Shown here: piece by piece, positions 54,901-64,000 of the stretch | Numbering within the stretch: the stretch's first letter is position 1 | Layout of the letters: every line of letters begins with the position of its first letter | Assembly (NCBI GenBank): GCA_963678675.1 | Contig: OY783196.1 | Location: 26,824,827-26,888,826, forward strand | Direction of reading: 5' to 3' | DNA from: Xiphydria camelus | Taxonomy: Eukaryota > Arthropoda > Insecta > Hymenoptera > Xiphydriidae | Length of the DNA: 64,000 nucleotides | Program-made: the position numbers and the translations under genes | Notes under the pieces: model-generated | Seen by the model: the letters and a program-made list of their open reading frames with translations, nothing else | Told to the model about the DNA's origin: nothing | Databases searched by the model: none

Positions 54901-57521
54901 TCTTTTTATATTTTAGTAGCTCTTGCATTGTCTTTAAGACTTCGCATTTTTATTTTTATTCTTATGCGCTCGGCATTGATTAGTGACCTTTCTCGAATTA
55001 CGGCGTAGCTATCGAGCGGTAGCTAGCTCGCGATGTGATTGAATTACTGGGAACTTAGTTATCGGAATGTCGGATATAATAGACCGATCGGTTATCGGAA
55101 ACGCACTTATGTGTAGATATGTATGTACGTCGCGTTAAAAAACGAACGACCTATAAAGCCTTTTTTTTAATTGAAATCTCTCAAATCTGACGCCCAGTCC
55201 CTTACTCGGAGCCGTGAGCTTAAAGCAAGGTCATCGAGTAATGATAAAATCATGCGTCTACGTCAGACGTTCGATATACACATACATATGAGGAGCACAG
55301 TTCCAAAACTCGTTTAGTCCATTCGCAGTTTGTCCTATAATTGCTAATAGTTTAGCGATTATAAGACAAACTGCGAATGGACTAAATGAGTTTTGGAACT
55401 GTGCTCCTCATATATGTGTATAGACTTGTACATTGTAATAGTTCGGTATGGCGTACACAGACGCGGTATTATTCTGTTGAAGGAGGATAATACCATACAA
55501 CTTTTGTGCGATTGAATTATCTCTTTAATTTAGAGCAGTTTCTTTCAGCCACAAGAGCATTTATTTACAGAGACGAATGTCAAGGAAATTAATCCACTTG
55601 ACGAGCGATACGCTTCTTTTGTTCCAGATCAGAAAGTCTTTGTACAAGGCGCTGCAGCAACGCCGAGTGAATTATTGAGAGCGATGACGGATTACGGGGT
55701 TTGCTGTAACGTGGAAAATGTACGACTGTACCACATGCATCTTGAAGGAGACGCACCTTTTGCCAAGCCAGAGTATGCGAGTACGTTACCGTTGTGTATA
55801 TTTCTTTATGTTATCATGACTTTTTTTTTCTAAATTCAAATAGCAATTTCTAAGACGATATTACACGCGTTACTTTGATTTTCACGTTGCGAATTATGAT
55901 CATTTTCGGATCGCGAAATAATCCGAGATTTTAATCAACGTAATACACGACCATTGCGGCCGATGCTAATGCCGTACGGCCGTTTGGTTCACATCGAAAC
56001 GATTGCAACGAACCCTTCGTTCTTTTAAAGTAAGACAGTTTCGTGATACCCAGAGCACTTCAAGTCGATCAGCGTGTTTATCGGTGGTAATGTAAGGGCT
56101 GCGGTGAACGAGGGAAGAGCGGACTGCATTCCCATATTCCTTCACGAAATCCCGCGGCTGTTCAACGAAGGACTCATCGTGCCCGACATCGCCCTCGTCC
56201 ACGTCAGCCCACCGGATGACAAAGGTTTCTGTTCCCTCGGTACCAGCGTAGACTGCGTGAGATCTGCCATGGTTCACTCCAAACTCATCGTAGGTCAGTT
56301 TTTCCACTTGCTCGATCATGCCGATGTATATAACTTCTAATGGTATACGAATTGAAAGGCCACAGCATGCCGATCTCTGCTTATCCACAGCACAAGTAAA
56401 CAAACACATGCCGAGAACTTTCGGAGATGCGGTGGTGCATAGCAGTCACTTCGATTATGCCGTGAAGCACGACGTTAAGCTCCCGGTCCACGCGATAAAG
56501 CCGATGGGCGACGTAGAGGCTAAAATCGGCAAACACATCGCAGAGAATCTCGTAGTAAACGGTGCCACATTGCAGTTGGGTATCGGTAGTATACCCGACG
56601 CAGTGTTGGCTCAGCTCGCCGATCACAAAGACTTGGGAATTCATAGTGAAATGTTTAGCGACGGTGTGGTTGACCTGGTCAATAAAGGCTGCATCACGAA
56701 TAACAGGAAAGACAGGCATCGCGGGCGCATTGTGGGGTCTTTCTGCGTTGGCACACAAAAGCTCTTTGACTTTATGCATAACAATCCTTTCATAGGTGAG
56801 TCTCATACTCGAGGTCATTTGAATAGTATACAATACGTTGGTCGAGCTTGAAAATTCGAAACAATCGCTAAATCCGTTTTAATTTTCGCGTTTTAAGAAT
56901 AGAGACTACCGCGATTGATAGCTCAAAGTTAATCATTTTCATTCTAGAAATGTTGGCAGTCGATTATGTCAACGACCCGAAAGTCATAGCCCTGCAGCCG
57001 AATATGACAGCTATTAATTCCTGTATCGAAGTCGATATCACCGGTCAAGTTTCGTCTGATAGCATAGGAACGCGAATGTATTCGGGTTTCGGAGGGCAAC
57101 TCGACTTTATCTCGGGAGCTGCCATGGCCCTCGATGGCTGCGGGATGCCCATCATCGCTGTGCCCTCCACGACTGCTAAGGGCGTCAGCAAAATTCAGCC
57201 CGTCCTTAAGCTCGGTGCGTAGATGTACCGATTTTGCAGTGATACTATGACGGGATCGCAAGGAATTGCCGTCCTCTTGGGTATTGTATTTCAATGTGCC
57301 TCGTCGCTGAGATGTTTATTCTTTTCTGTACAGGTGCTGGCGTGGTCACCTCCAGGGCAGTTGTCCGTTACGTCGTGACGGAGTACGGAATTGCGAGCCT
57401 ATTCGGTAGATCTTTGGCGGAGAGGGCATACGCTCTGATCAAAATTGCGCATCCCGATCATCGGGAGACTCTAGAGAAACAGGCGTTCGAGCGTTTGAAA
57501 ATGATGCCCGAACCCTTTTGA
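51962..57521 (+). CDS. 4-hydroxybutyrate CoA-transferase-like, copy 1
   Basis: Six exons: 51962-52145, 55628-55780, 56054-56293, 56391-56795, 56948-57214 and 57334-57521, summing to 478 residues, all introns phase 1. This is the acetyl-CoA hydrolase/transferase family (bacterial Cat1, 4-hydroxybutyrate CoA-transferase), which moves CoA between carboxylates through a glutamyl-CoA intermediate. Visible family blocks: VFVQGAAATPSELLRAM, FIGGNVRAAVNEGRADCIPI, ATLQLGIGSIPDAVL, then HSEMFSDG with the likely catalytic glutamate (residue 279), NSCIEVDITGQV, YSGFGGQLDFI and RYVVTEYGIASLFG. The N-terminus is rich in Arg, Ser and Lys without acidic residues before residue 35, except one Glu, like a mitochondrial presequence. 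Intron 1 is long (3.5 kb) and contains a MITE-like element. An AATAAA lies at 57783-57788. Confidence 0.92.
55289..55410. mobile_element. Inverted-repeat element in CoA-transferase intron 1
   Basis: A 122-bp hairpin with long arms starting TGAGGAGCACAGTTCCAAAA and ending with the reverse complement, arms about 50 bases and nearly perfect. It is flanked by TA on each side, as for Tc1/mariner-type insertions; alternatively the palindrome extends further into ATACATA-type simple sequence. The family assignment is inference. It carries no coding sequence. Confidence 0.75.
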
Positions 57522-58545
57522 GTTTGTTAACTTTGATAGGGCGTTTTATAGATGTAGCGCGTTGTAATAGTTGCTCCTTCGGAAAGCTTCATAGCGTAAC
57601 ATCTGCTTATCCAAGGAGCAATTATTACTTTCCGTTTTTTCTCTCGCAGAATTTCCAACACTTCTCGCCGGTATCAGTTTGAACGTATTGATATAGGACC
57701 CTTCCTGGCGCAAAAGCACTACAATGCGGATGTGTTCAAGTTACATTTGTAAAAATGTTGGGTCAGAATGTGGCGAGATAGAAATAAAAATTCACGCTCG
57801 ATGCTTCATCATAAATCATGACTGTACTTTTTTTCGTAAGCTACGACGTACCTTGTAAGATATTAATTTGATTGTACGTCAAAGTAAGAACTTAATACAA
57901 CTGATGAGATGATTTTAATGTACAGAGATTTTTATATTAAATTTTATGTTCTTTTTTGTGTATGTATCTTATCTATCGATTAAACCGAGGTGTATTTTAT
58001 TTGTAATGAAATATAGTATGTAAAACACGTAGTAGTTGAATGTTCATTTACTGATTGCATCTCGCAAAATCGAATATCGAGTGGGTAGGTGTTTTTTTAT
58101 ATCGCTAGATCAATCGCGCGGGAAGCCTTGGTATGTCTCCAATTTTGGGCACAAATGTACGCAGGAAGGGTAAACTATTCCATGCTATTTCATTGCCTGT
58201 TATTACATGATGCATTCGTTTAGAAAAGAACTGATTATATCGCCTAACACAGTCTACCAGATAATTACGGCTAAAGTATTTAACGTGGGATTAATACGAT
58301 GCCAATATGTGTCAAACTTAATCACTGTTTGTCATAAAAGCAGACAATCGATAAAACATTATAACGCAGTGGCAAATGTCGATCGTGACGATGGCAACGG
58401 CTTTTACATTCAGCAGTTGACACATGTCCATCAAATGGACCGTTTAAATTATACATTATCCAAATTCTAATGTAATCTTTACCCCGTCGCACACACGCTG
58501 CCACGCGGCAAAATTCGTTGTCGAATTTGCCTTCCGATGTGAAAA
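57522..58545. other. 3' UTR of copy 1 and spacer between the tandem copies
   Basis: An imperfect stem of 16 bases (57564-57579 pairing with 57613-57628, one mismatch) lies soon after the stop of copy 1. AATAAA is at 57783-57788. The open frame at 58207-58470 has no domain and is not called. Confidence 0.4.
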
Positions 58546-60596
58546 ATGTTTAAGTCTCTGGAATCGGGACTCTATAAACTTCGCCCTTTAAAACCTTTCA
58601 ATGAATGTGGTTTGAGATTTTTCCGCGAACCGTTCCAAGCTACGAAACGTTGTCCAAAATGGGTTTGCGTGGAAGATGCTGTCAAGATCATCAATTCAGG
58701 TAGCAACATAACGGGATAGCGTTTACAACCATTAGACATGATTCCACAAATGAGTTTTACGCGAGGTGAATTTCGTTCAACTACAAAATTTGAGCAAATC
58801 ATAAACTATTTCTGTGATTGAATAAAGTTTCATTCTTCGTCGTTGGTTTGATAGTACATTAAGTTTGGTACTTCTAAACGTTATTAATGCCCACTTATCG
58901 TGTTCATTATCTGGAATGATATCTGTGATGGTTTCGTATCATCCCGAGGCAAAACTACGTGGCCTATAATACTTCTCTCATTTCAGAAAATCTCGTTTTC
59001 ATCCAGGGTGGAGCAGCTACACCCATGGAATTGGTTCGAGCCATGACCGAGCACGGTGTCTGTTGTAATCTTCGCGGTGTACGACTTCTGCATATGGCTC
59101 TGGAAGGCGATGCTCCTTTCATCAATCCCGAATTTCAGAGTATGCCATCGCGCGATGTAAATTCGTATACTCTCTTCAAACAGAGATGGAGAAGGGGTGA
59201 ATTATTGTTTCAGAGCATTTTAGATCCATCAGTTTGTACATCGGGTCAAATGTCAGAGAGGCAGTAAACGATGGTAGGGCCGATTGCATTCCCGTTTTCT
59301 TACACGAAGCACCAAAGCTTTTCTACGAAAGGAGAATAAAACCAGATATTGCACTGATCCACGTGAGCGTGCCAGATCATCGTGGATTTTGTTCCATGGG
59401 CGCGAGCGTGGATTGTACACGCGCTGCTGTGTGCACGTCAAAAGTTATAATTGGTTTGTGCGAATTTTGTTATATGGCTAAATAGTTATATCAATTCCTT
59501 TATTCTTGTAATAGTTAGAATGCCTATAACATCAGCTGTCTGATATACAGCTACCATGACAATTATTTCAATCAATCATTTGTAGCACAAGTTAACGAAC
59601 ATATGCCGAGGAGCTTTGGAGATTCAGTCATTCACTCTAGCCACTTCGATTGGGCTGTGAGATACGACTGCCCGTTGCCCTGTATTACCGCGGGGACGGA
59701 ACCTACGTGCATTGACACGGAAATTGGCAAAATCGTTGCACACCGACTCATCGATGACGGTGCTACCCTGCAATTAGGCATAGGCAACATTCCAGATGCC
59801 ATTTTATGTGCCTGTGGCAATCACAAGCATCTCGGAGTTCACTCCGAAATATTCAGCGACGGCATGTTAGATCTCATTGAGAAAGGTTGCTTGACGAATA
59901 AGAAGAAGATAAAACATCGAGGTCGCGTCGTTTGCTCTATGGCACTTGGTACCAAGAGACTGTACGATTACATACACAATAATCCTACACTTGGTACGTT
60001 ATTATTATCGTAATTAACGAAAGAGAAAGTATCGACTCTGATGACATCAATAATACCCTTCTAACGATTCAACAGAAATGTTGGGAATTAATTACGTGAA
60101 CGACCCACGAGTAATATCGCTACAACCCAAGATGACCGCTATTAACTCGTGTATCGAGATGGATATTACCGGACAAGTGTGTTCGGATAGTCTCGGTGTG
60201 AAGATGTATTCCGGTTTCGGTGGACAGTTAGATTTTATTCGCGGATCTTCGATAGGCCAAGACGGCCGAGGTAGAGCTATCATAGCGTTTCCCTCGGTCA
60301 CGAGCAAGGGCGAGAGCAAGATTCAGCCAGTCCTTAAACTTGGTGAGATCGCAAATCGGAGACTGGGATCGTATACCGTAGCGTAATGCGTGGAATAATT
60401 TACAGGCGGTGGTGTGGTGACTACAAGGGCGCACGTTCATTATGCCGTTACAGAGAACGGCGTGGCAGAACTATTTGGCAAGACGTTACGACAAAGAGCG
60501 AACGCGTTGATCCAAATAGCACATCCCGATTTTAGAGAATGCCTTGAAAAAGCTACTTTTGAGCGACTTAAATGCATGCCAACTAAATATTTGTAA
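58546..60596 (+). CDS. 4-hydroxybutyrate CoA-transferase-like, copy 2 (tandem paralogue)
   Basis: Six exons: 58546-58699, 58987-59139, 59214-59453, 59586-59993, 60076-60342 and 60406-60596, giving 470 residues. Exons 2, 3 and 5 have exactly the same lengths as in copy 1 (153, 240 and 267 nt) and every intron has the same phase, so the pair arose by tandem duplication. The same blocks are present: VFIQGGAATPMELVRAM, YIGSNVREAVNDGRADCIPV, ATLQLGIGNIPDAIL, HSEIFSDG with the putative catalytic glutamate (residue 270), NSCIEMDITGQV and YSGFGGQLDFI. The N-terminus (MFKSLESGLYKLRPLKPF) is unlike copy 1 but also basic and may direct the protein to mitochondria. Intron 1 is only 287 bp, in contrast to 3.5 kb in copy 1. 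No sign of decay: no stop or frameshift. Confidence 0.9.
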
Positions 60597-61365
60597 TGCG
60601 GTAGACTGAATACACACGTACTGCAATTTACATGTTACAGAAGACCTAAAATGAAAGATCGGACTCAAAGTATTTGGAAGATATCGAAAGGCTCTAACGT
60701 TACTTGGTATACTCGCAAAAGAGTTTGAGGGCGTATCGAGGAGAAATCACGTTAAAATATCATGGCGATCATTAATATATCCAGGTAGACATCTCGCGCA
60801 ACTCTTAGTACCACATCGATTCGCTACGGTTTAGCAAAAATTGGGTTTTTCTATGGTATACCTTTTTTTCAGAAACTGCAGTGATCTTACTCCAAATGGG
60901 TCCGTTGTTCGTACACGGCTGGAGTACTCTTGTTTATAGAAAAATAAGTCGCCTATCTACATAGCTGTGATTTTTTTGCACGGCAAAAAAATAAGCCAAA
61001 TGTCAATCCTTATCAAAAATATGAAAGAATCATAATGTGACTTAAATGAAACATGGTTAATCGTTTTGTAAAGTTTTATTGTACACAAAAAATATACATT
61101 GACGTAATATAAATATAGCGGTGTTTGTTCCTAACAACATCACAGTGATTCTGAAACATTTATCATGGTATAATTCAAGTTAAACAATAATCAATGGTAC
61201 AATATTATATTACAAACATGCGCTCTGGAGTACTAATATTTACAGCGTATTTCATTATTTTTAAGTACTAATGCGACTTTAACATTCTCCATCAGTCGAT
61301 TGAACCATTATAATACCCGAAAACTCCAAATGAATACATCAATTCCAGCTTCCGGATGTACTCAT
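60597..61365. other. Convergent 3' region of CoA-transferase copy 2 and TAB1
   Basis: AT-rich sequence between convergent stops. No exon supported. Confidence 0.5.
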
Positions 61366-63210
61366 TTAAAAGTGAATGCCCTCTGGTAAAGTGCCCTCCT
61401 GCCGTCTCTTTTCTACATTTTGAAAATATTCGGAAAAGTCCACGTATGGCTTAATCTTTGCATTTCTGTCCATTATCTTCGCGCCGGGTGGATACATATC
61501 CGAAGTTGTAGAAGTTTCTGTGGTCGAACTATCGAAATTCTCTTCCGTAACGCCCGTTCCCGTAGTGGAATAATCTTCGTTGTCTGGCGTCATTGGTACC
61601 GCAACCGTTTGCACGACTGGGTTGAATCTTACGGATTGAGCCGTGGGACTCTTCAAAGCGTGAGGGAGGGGAAAATTGAAGTTACGAACGAGAAGGGTAA
61701 TATCCTCGCGTTTTCCCGTCGTTAGAGTACTCTGCGAGTTGCTCATATTTACGTCATGATGAATTCGAACAATCTTATCGACAACAGCTTGCGCGACACC
61801 CGTCAGGGTAGATTGTATTCTGAACTGAAAGTAAAATGCCCCGTTGCGTTACTTTCGTATGCTACATTCGAAAGTGTTTTGTGATAAGCACCTGCTCCAC
61901 GGCCATTAGCGCCAGTTCCTTGTTGACTTGATCGGTACCCGTGGCTTCTTCTAGAGATTTGTAAAGTCCCCGCGACATGAGCAAGAGGAATCTACAGGAT
62001 TCGTCGAGTTCTATACCCCCGTGAATTTCCGGTTCCGCGATAATAGGTTCGGCTGTGCCGGATGCTAGTTCCTCGAATTCTCTGTAGCCCCCTTTCACGA
62101 GATAATTTCCCAAACATCTGGTGTTCTCCTGGTTTCCCAAATGTGAACCTTTTGTATAGATTATTTCGATTAGATCATTTTGAAAAGCCTAATATGAATT
62201 CTAGTCTGTATCACCTTCAGAAATTCCGATACCTTGCCTGATACTTTCAATGTTGAGACCCAATTGAGAGAGACGCAATAACTCATCTTCGTTTCGTAAA
62301 TCGTGATCAACGCTCAGCTGTACCACTCTCAATACTTGATTGCTATCAGTACGACATAGAAGAGCTCTGCTATCCCCAACATTTGACACATACAAGCGAC
62401 CACCGTAAACTAGAGCCACAACAGCGCTCGTTCCAGCTGATAATTCCCAGTTTAGTGAATTCAGCTTATCGACCTACACGGAATTGTCAAGTTAAATTCG
62501 TATACACCTTGTAATAATCTGATTTCTGCACTGTATGTAAAATATACCAAGTCTGGAAACTTTTGATAAGTTTCATATGAATTCAGTCCGTCAGGAATAT
62601 CGAATTGTAAACTAGCGCGTTCGGCTAAGATATCTCCTATTGAATCTAGGTACCCCCGTTCTACAGAAATGAAAGCTTGCCTAAAATGTAAAGCAATTTT
62701 TTTTTATTCCCCCCCTGTCACCATGTTACAATGACAATAATAATGAGATTTTGGTAATGCCATGTGCATTCCTAATTGTAACTACCTCAATACTTCCTTT
62801 ACTTCTTCATCAGTTTTTTTGCCATTTAGCTGCCCTAATAATATTTCCGCCGCCATACGTTGCAATGCGAAAGTAGCTGCTTTGGTACCCTCGTGTCCAT
62901 CGAATACCCCATAGAGAAATGTAGTGTCGTCATAGCGGCAATGAAAGCTACGGTCCTCGAAAGGATGTTCCTCCTGACGATGACCGTCTTCTCGATATAT
63001 TTGATTTGTGGAGAAACCTACGCCTAATAGAATATTCTTAACGTACACCCCAATTTCTATTACTAGAGAAGTACATAAACATAATCCCACATAACCACAC
63101 TGAATGAAATGCATCTTACCGGATTGTTTACAGACTGGTAAATCGTCCGTCCAACTGCGTTGCGGATCTTGATAGGGCAAGAGATTGGGACGTTCCGCCC
63201 TGGTAGGCAT
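61366..63210 (-). CDS. TAB1: TAK1-binding protein 1
   Basis: Six exons: 63210-63120, 63023-62786, 62680-62548, 62473-62215, 62148-61892 and 61824-61366, with matching phases, 478 residues (human 504). TAB1 binds and activates the kinase TAK1 (MAP3K7) in immune (IMD-type) and stress signalling. The N-terminus has SWTDDLPVCKQSG like the vertebrate protein. The PP2C-like fold spans roughly residues 15-380, with LYGVFDGHEG (residues 68-76), LYVSNVGDSRALL (182-192), NEDELLRLSQLGL, PIIAEPEIHG and EDITLLVRNF. The C-terminus has the TAK1-binding motif PYVDFSEYF near residue 455. In vertebrate TAB1 the first motif is GVFNGYDG and the second NVGTNRALL; here both keep the phosphatase aspartates, while the later SDG metal site reads SRGLY. 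The start at 63210 gives the conserved N-terminus; an in-frame extension to 63231 has no ATG. Confidence 0.93.
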
Positions 63211-63593
63211 TTTCACTGTTTTCCACGACAATTATTACTCCAGCACACGATTTATACCTCTCTCCGACATGTTTTCAGCAAAGAAAACACACTACCTGGG
63301 TATTGACGAGTTGCTTTACCGATGAAGCGGTGCAACGACGTATATCGAAATGCAGTCACGGATGGCGTGCAGCGGCGGGATGTGATCACGTGATTACTCC
63401 CCCTCACTATGTTTAAACGTTTTCAAATCTTCTCGTTCTCTAGACGCCGTCTAATTTGACGTAAATATGAATCACATTCGACGTATAATAAATTTATTCT
63501 TGTGAGTAGCTTATACGAGTGCAATTTATCTAAGGATTATCATTGGGGCTGCAACATTTGATTATTCGTCATCGGGAAAATTCGAGCGAAACT

Positions 63594-64000
63594 CTATTGT
63601 ATCATATCCTGTACTCCTTTCACCACTTCTTGACCATCCAATCTGTCCAGACGTTCCGCTAAATCGTTTGTTATATAAGCGGAAAATGCACTCCGGTCTA
63701 TATTCTCCATAAACCTGTGATATTGATATGGATAATGCGTCATAAAATTACAAATGAATATACATAGATATAATGCTTTACAAGACTGGCGCAGAATGCT
63801 CCGTATCCACTTTGCTATAAGCTTTGTATTTGTATAATTGTTGTTTCTTAGAATAGAAAAATTACCGCAGTGTGGATCAGGCGCAATTATCCACGAGCCT
63901 TCTCAATTAAAATAATTGCTACTTTTTCTTGTGCATACTTTTCCAGACCGTAGAGCCTTTCGATCTCCTGCTTTATTCTCTCAACGTGTTGCTGTCTCGA
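63594..64000 (-). CDS. 3' end of an unrecognised gene, cut by the window edge
   Basis: Two exons fit: 64000-63939 (open at the edge) and 63714-63594 ending in TAG. The donor (GAAAA before GTATGC, phase 2) and acceptor (TCACAG, then a phase-2 continuation) agree. The visible 60 C-terminal residues start with a likely coiled coil (QQHVERIKQEIERLYGLEK) and continue FMENIDRSAFSAYITNDLAE and RLDRLDGQEVVKG. I do not recognise the family. The gene reads toward TAB1 and its stop is about 0.4 kb upstream of the TAB1 start codon. Confidence 0.55.

Noticed and set aside
56381..56833. 150-codon minus-strand frame in the CoA-transferase exon
   Set aside because: It is the complement of a conserved coding exon and has no own similarity.

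Overview
This window looks like nuclear DNA of an insect, most likely a hymenopteran. The evidence is many small GT-AG introns (about 75-160 bp), AT-rich but CpG-rich spacers, and single-copy insect-style versions of ANAPC13, ZFAND1, BRD8, heparanase, ATP6AP1, an antennal-type ionotropic receptor, tektin, mitochondrial GPAT, V-ATPase subunit B, 4-hydroxybutyrate CoA-transferase and TAB1. The order is inferred from gene content and base composition, not from a database search. No prokaryotic features, CRISPR array, rRNA or convincing tRNA were seen.

Layout, left to right. 1-6.5 kb: spacer with one short terminal-inverted-repeat element (4928-5053). 6.5-7.8 kb: ANAPC13 and ZFAND1 on +, only 90 nt apart. 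8.1-9.6 kb: an Ig-domain membrane protein on - that resembles FGFRL1. 11.8-13.5 kb: an eight-cysteine tetraspanin (TspanC8) on -, with an in-frame open stretch after its stop. 14.13-14.28 kb: a second inverted-repeat element. 14.8-18.4 kb: BRD8 on +. 19.4-20.2 kb: an unrecognised three-exon gene on +. 20.9-22.9 kb: heparanase on +. 23.7-25.2 kb: ATP6AP1 on -. 26.2-28.4 kb: an ionotropic receptor on -. 29.1-31.6 kb: tektin on +. 32.3-38.6 kb: mitochondrial GPAT on - (12 coding exons). 38.6-48.6 kb: a 10 kb spacer with a CpG-rich island at about 43.2-45.9 kb and one possible orphan exon. 48.65-51.06 kb: V-ATPase B on -. 51.96-57.5 kb and 58.5-60.6 kb: two tandem CoA-transferase genes on +, with a third inverted-repeat element in intron 1 of the first. 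61.4-63.2 kb: TAB1 on -. 63.6-64.0 kb: the 3' end of an unknown gene on -.

I rebuilt the gene models by hand from splice sites and phases. For most of them the exon lengths sum to a multiple of three and the protein length is close to the family's. Two models have an unresolved junction: the Ig-domain gene (intron 3) and the ionotropic receptor (last intron). Functionally this is ordinary euchromatin with unrelated housekeeping genes plus a few lineage-variable ones. Two V-ATPase components (accessory S1 and subunit B) occur here, but far apart, and nothing suggests co-regulation. I found no strong candidate for a wholly new system. The best leads are the unrecognised gene at 19.4-20.2 kb, the tight ANAPC13-ZFAND1 pair, the open frame behind the tetraspanin stop, the tandem CoA-transferases, the TAB1 with a partly intact phosphatase motif set, and a heparanase that lacks the usual linker.
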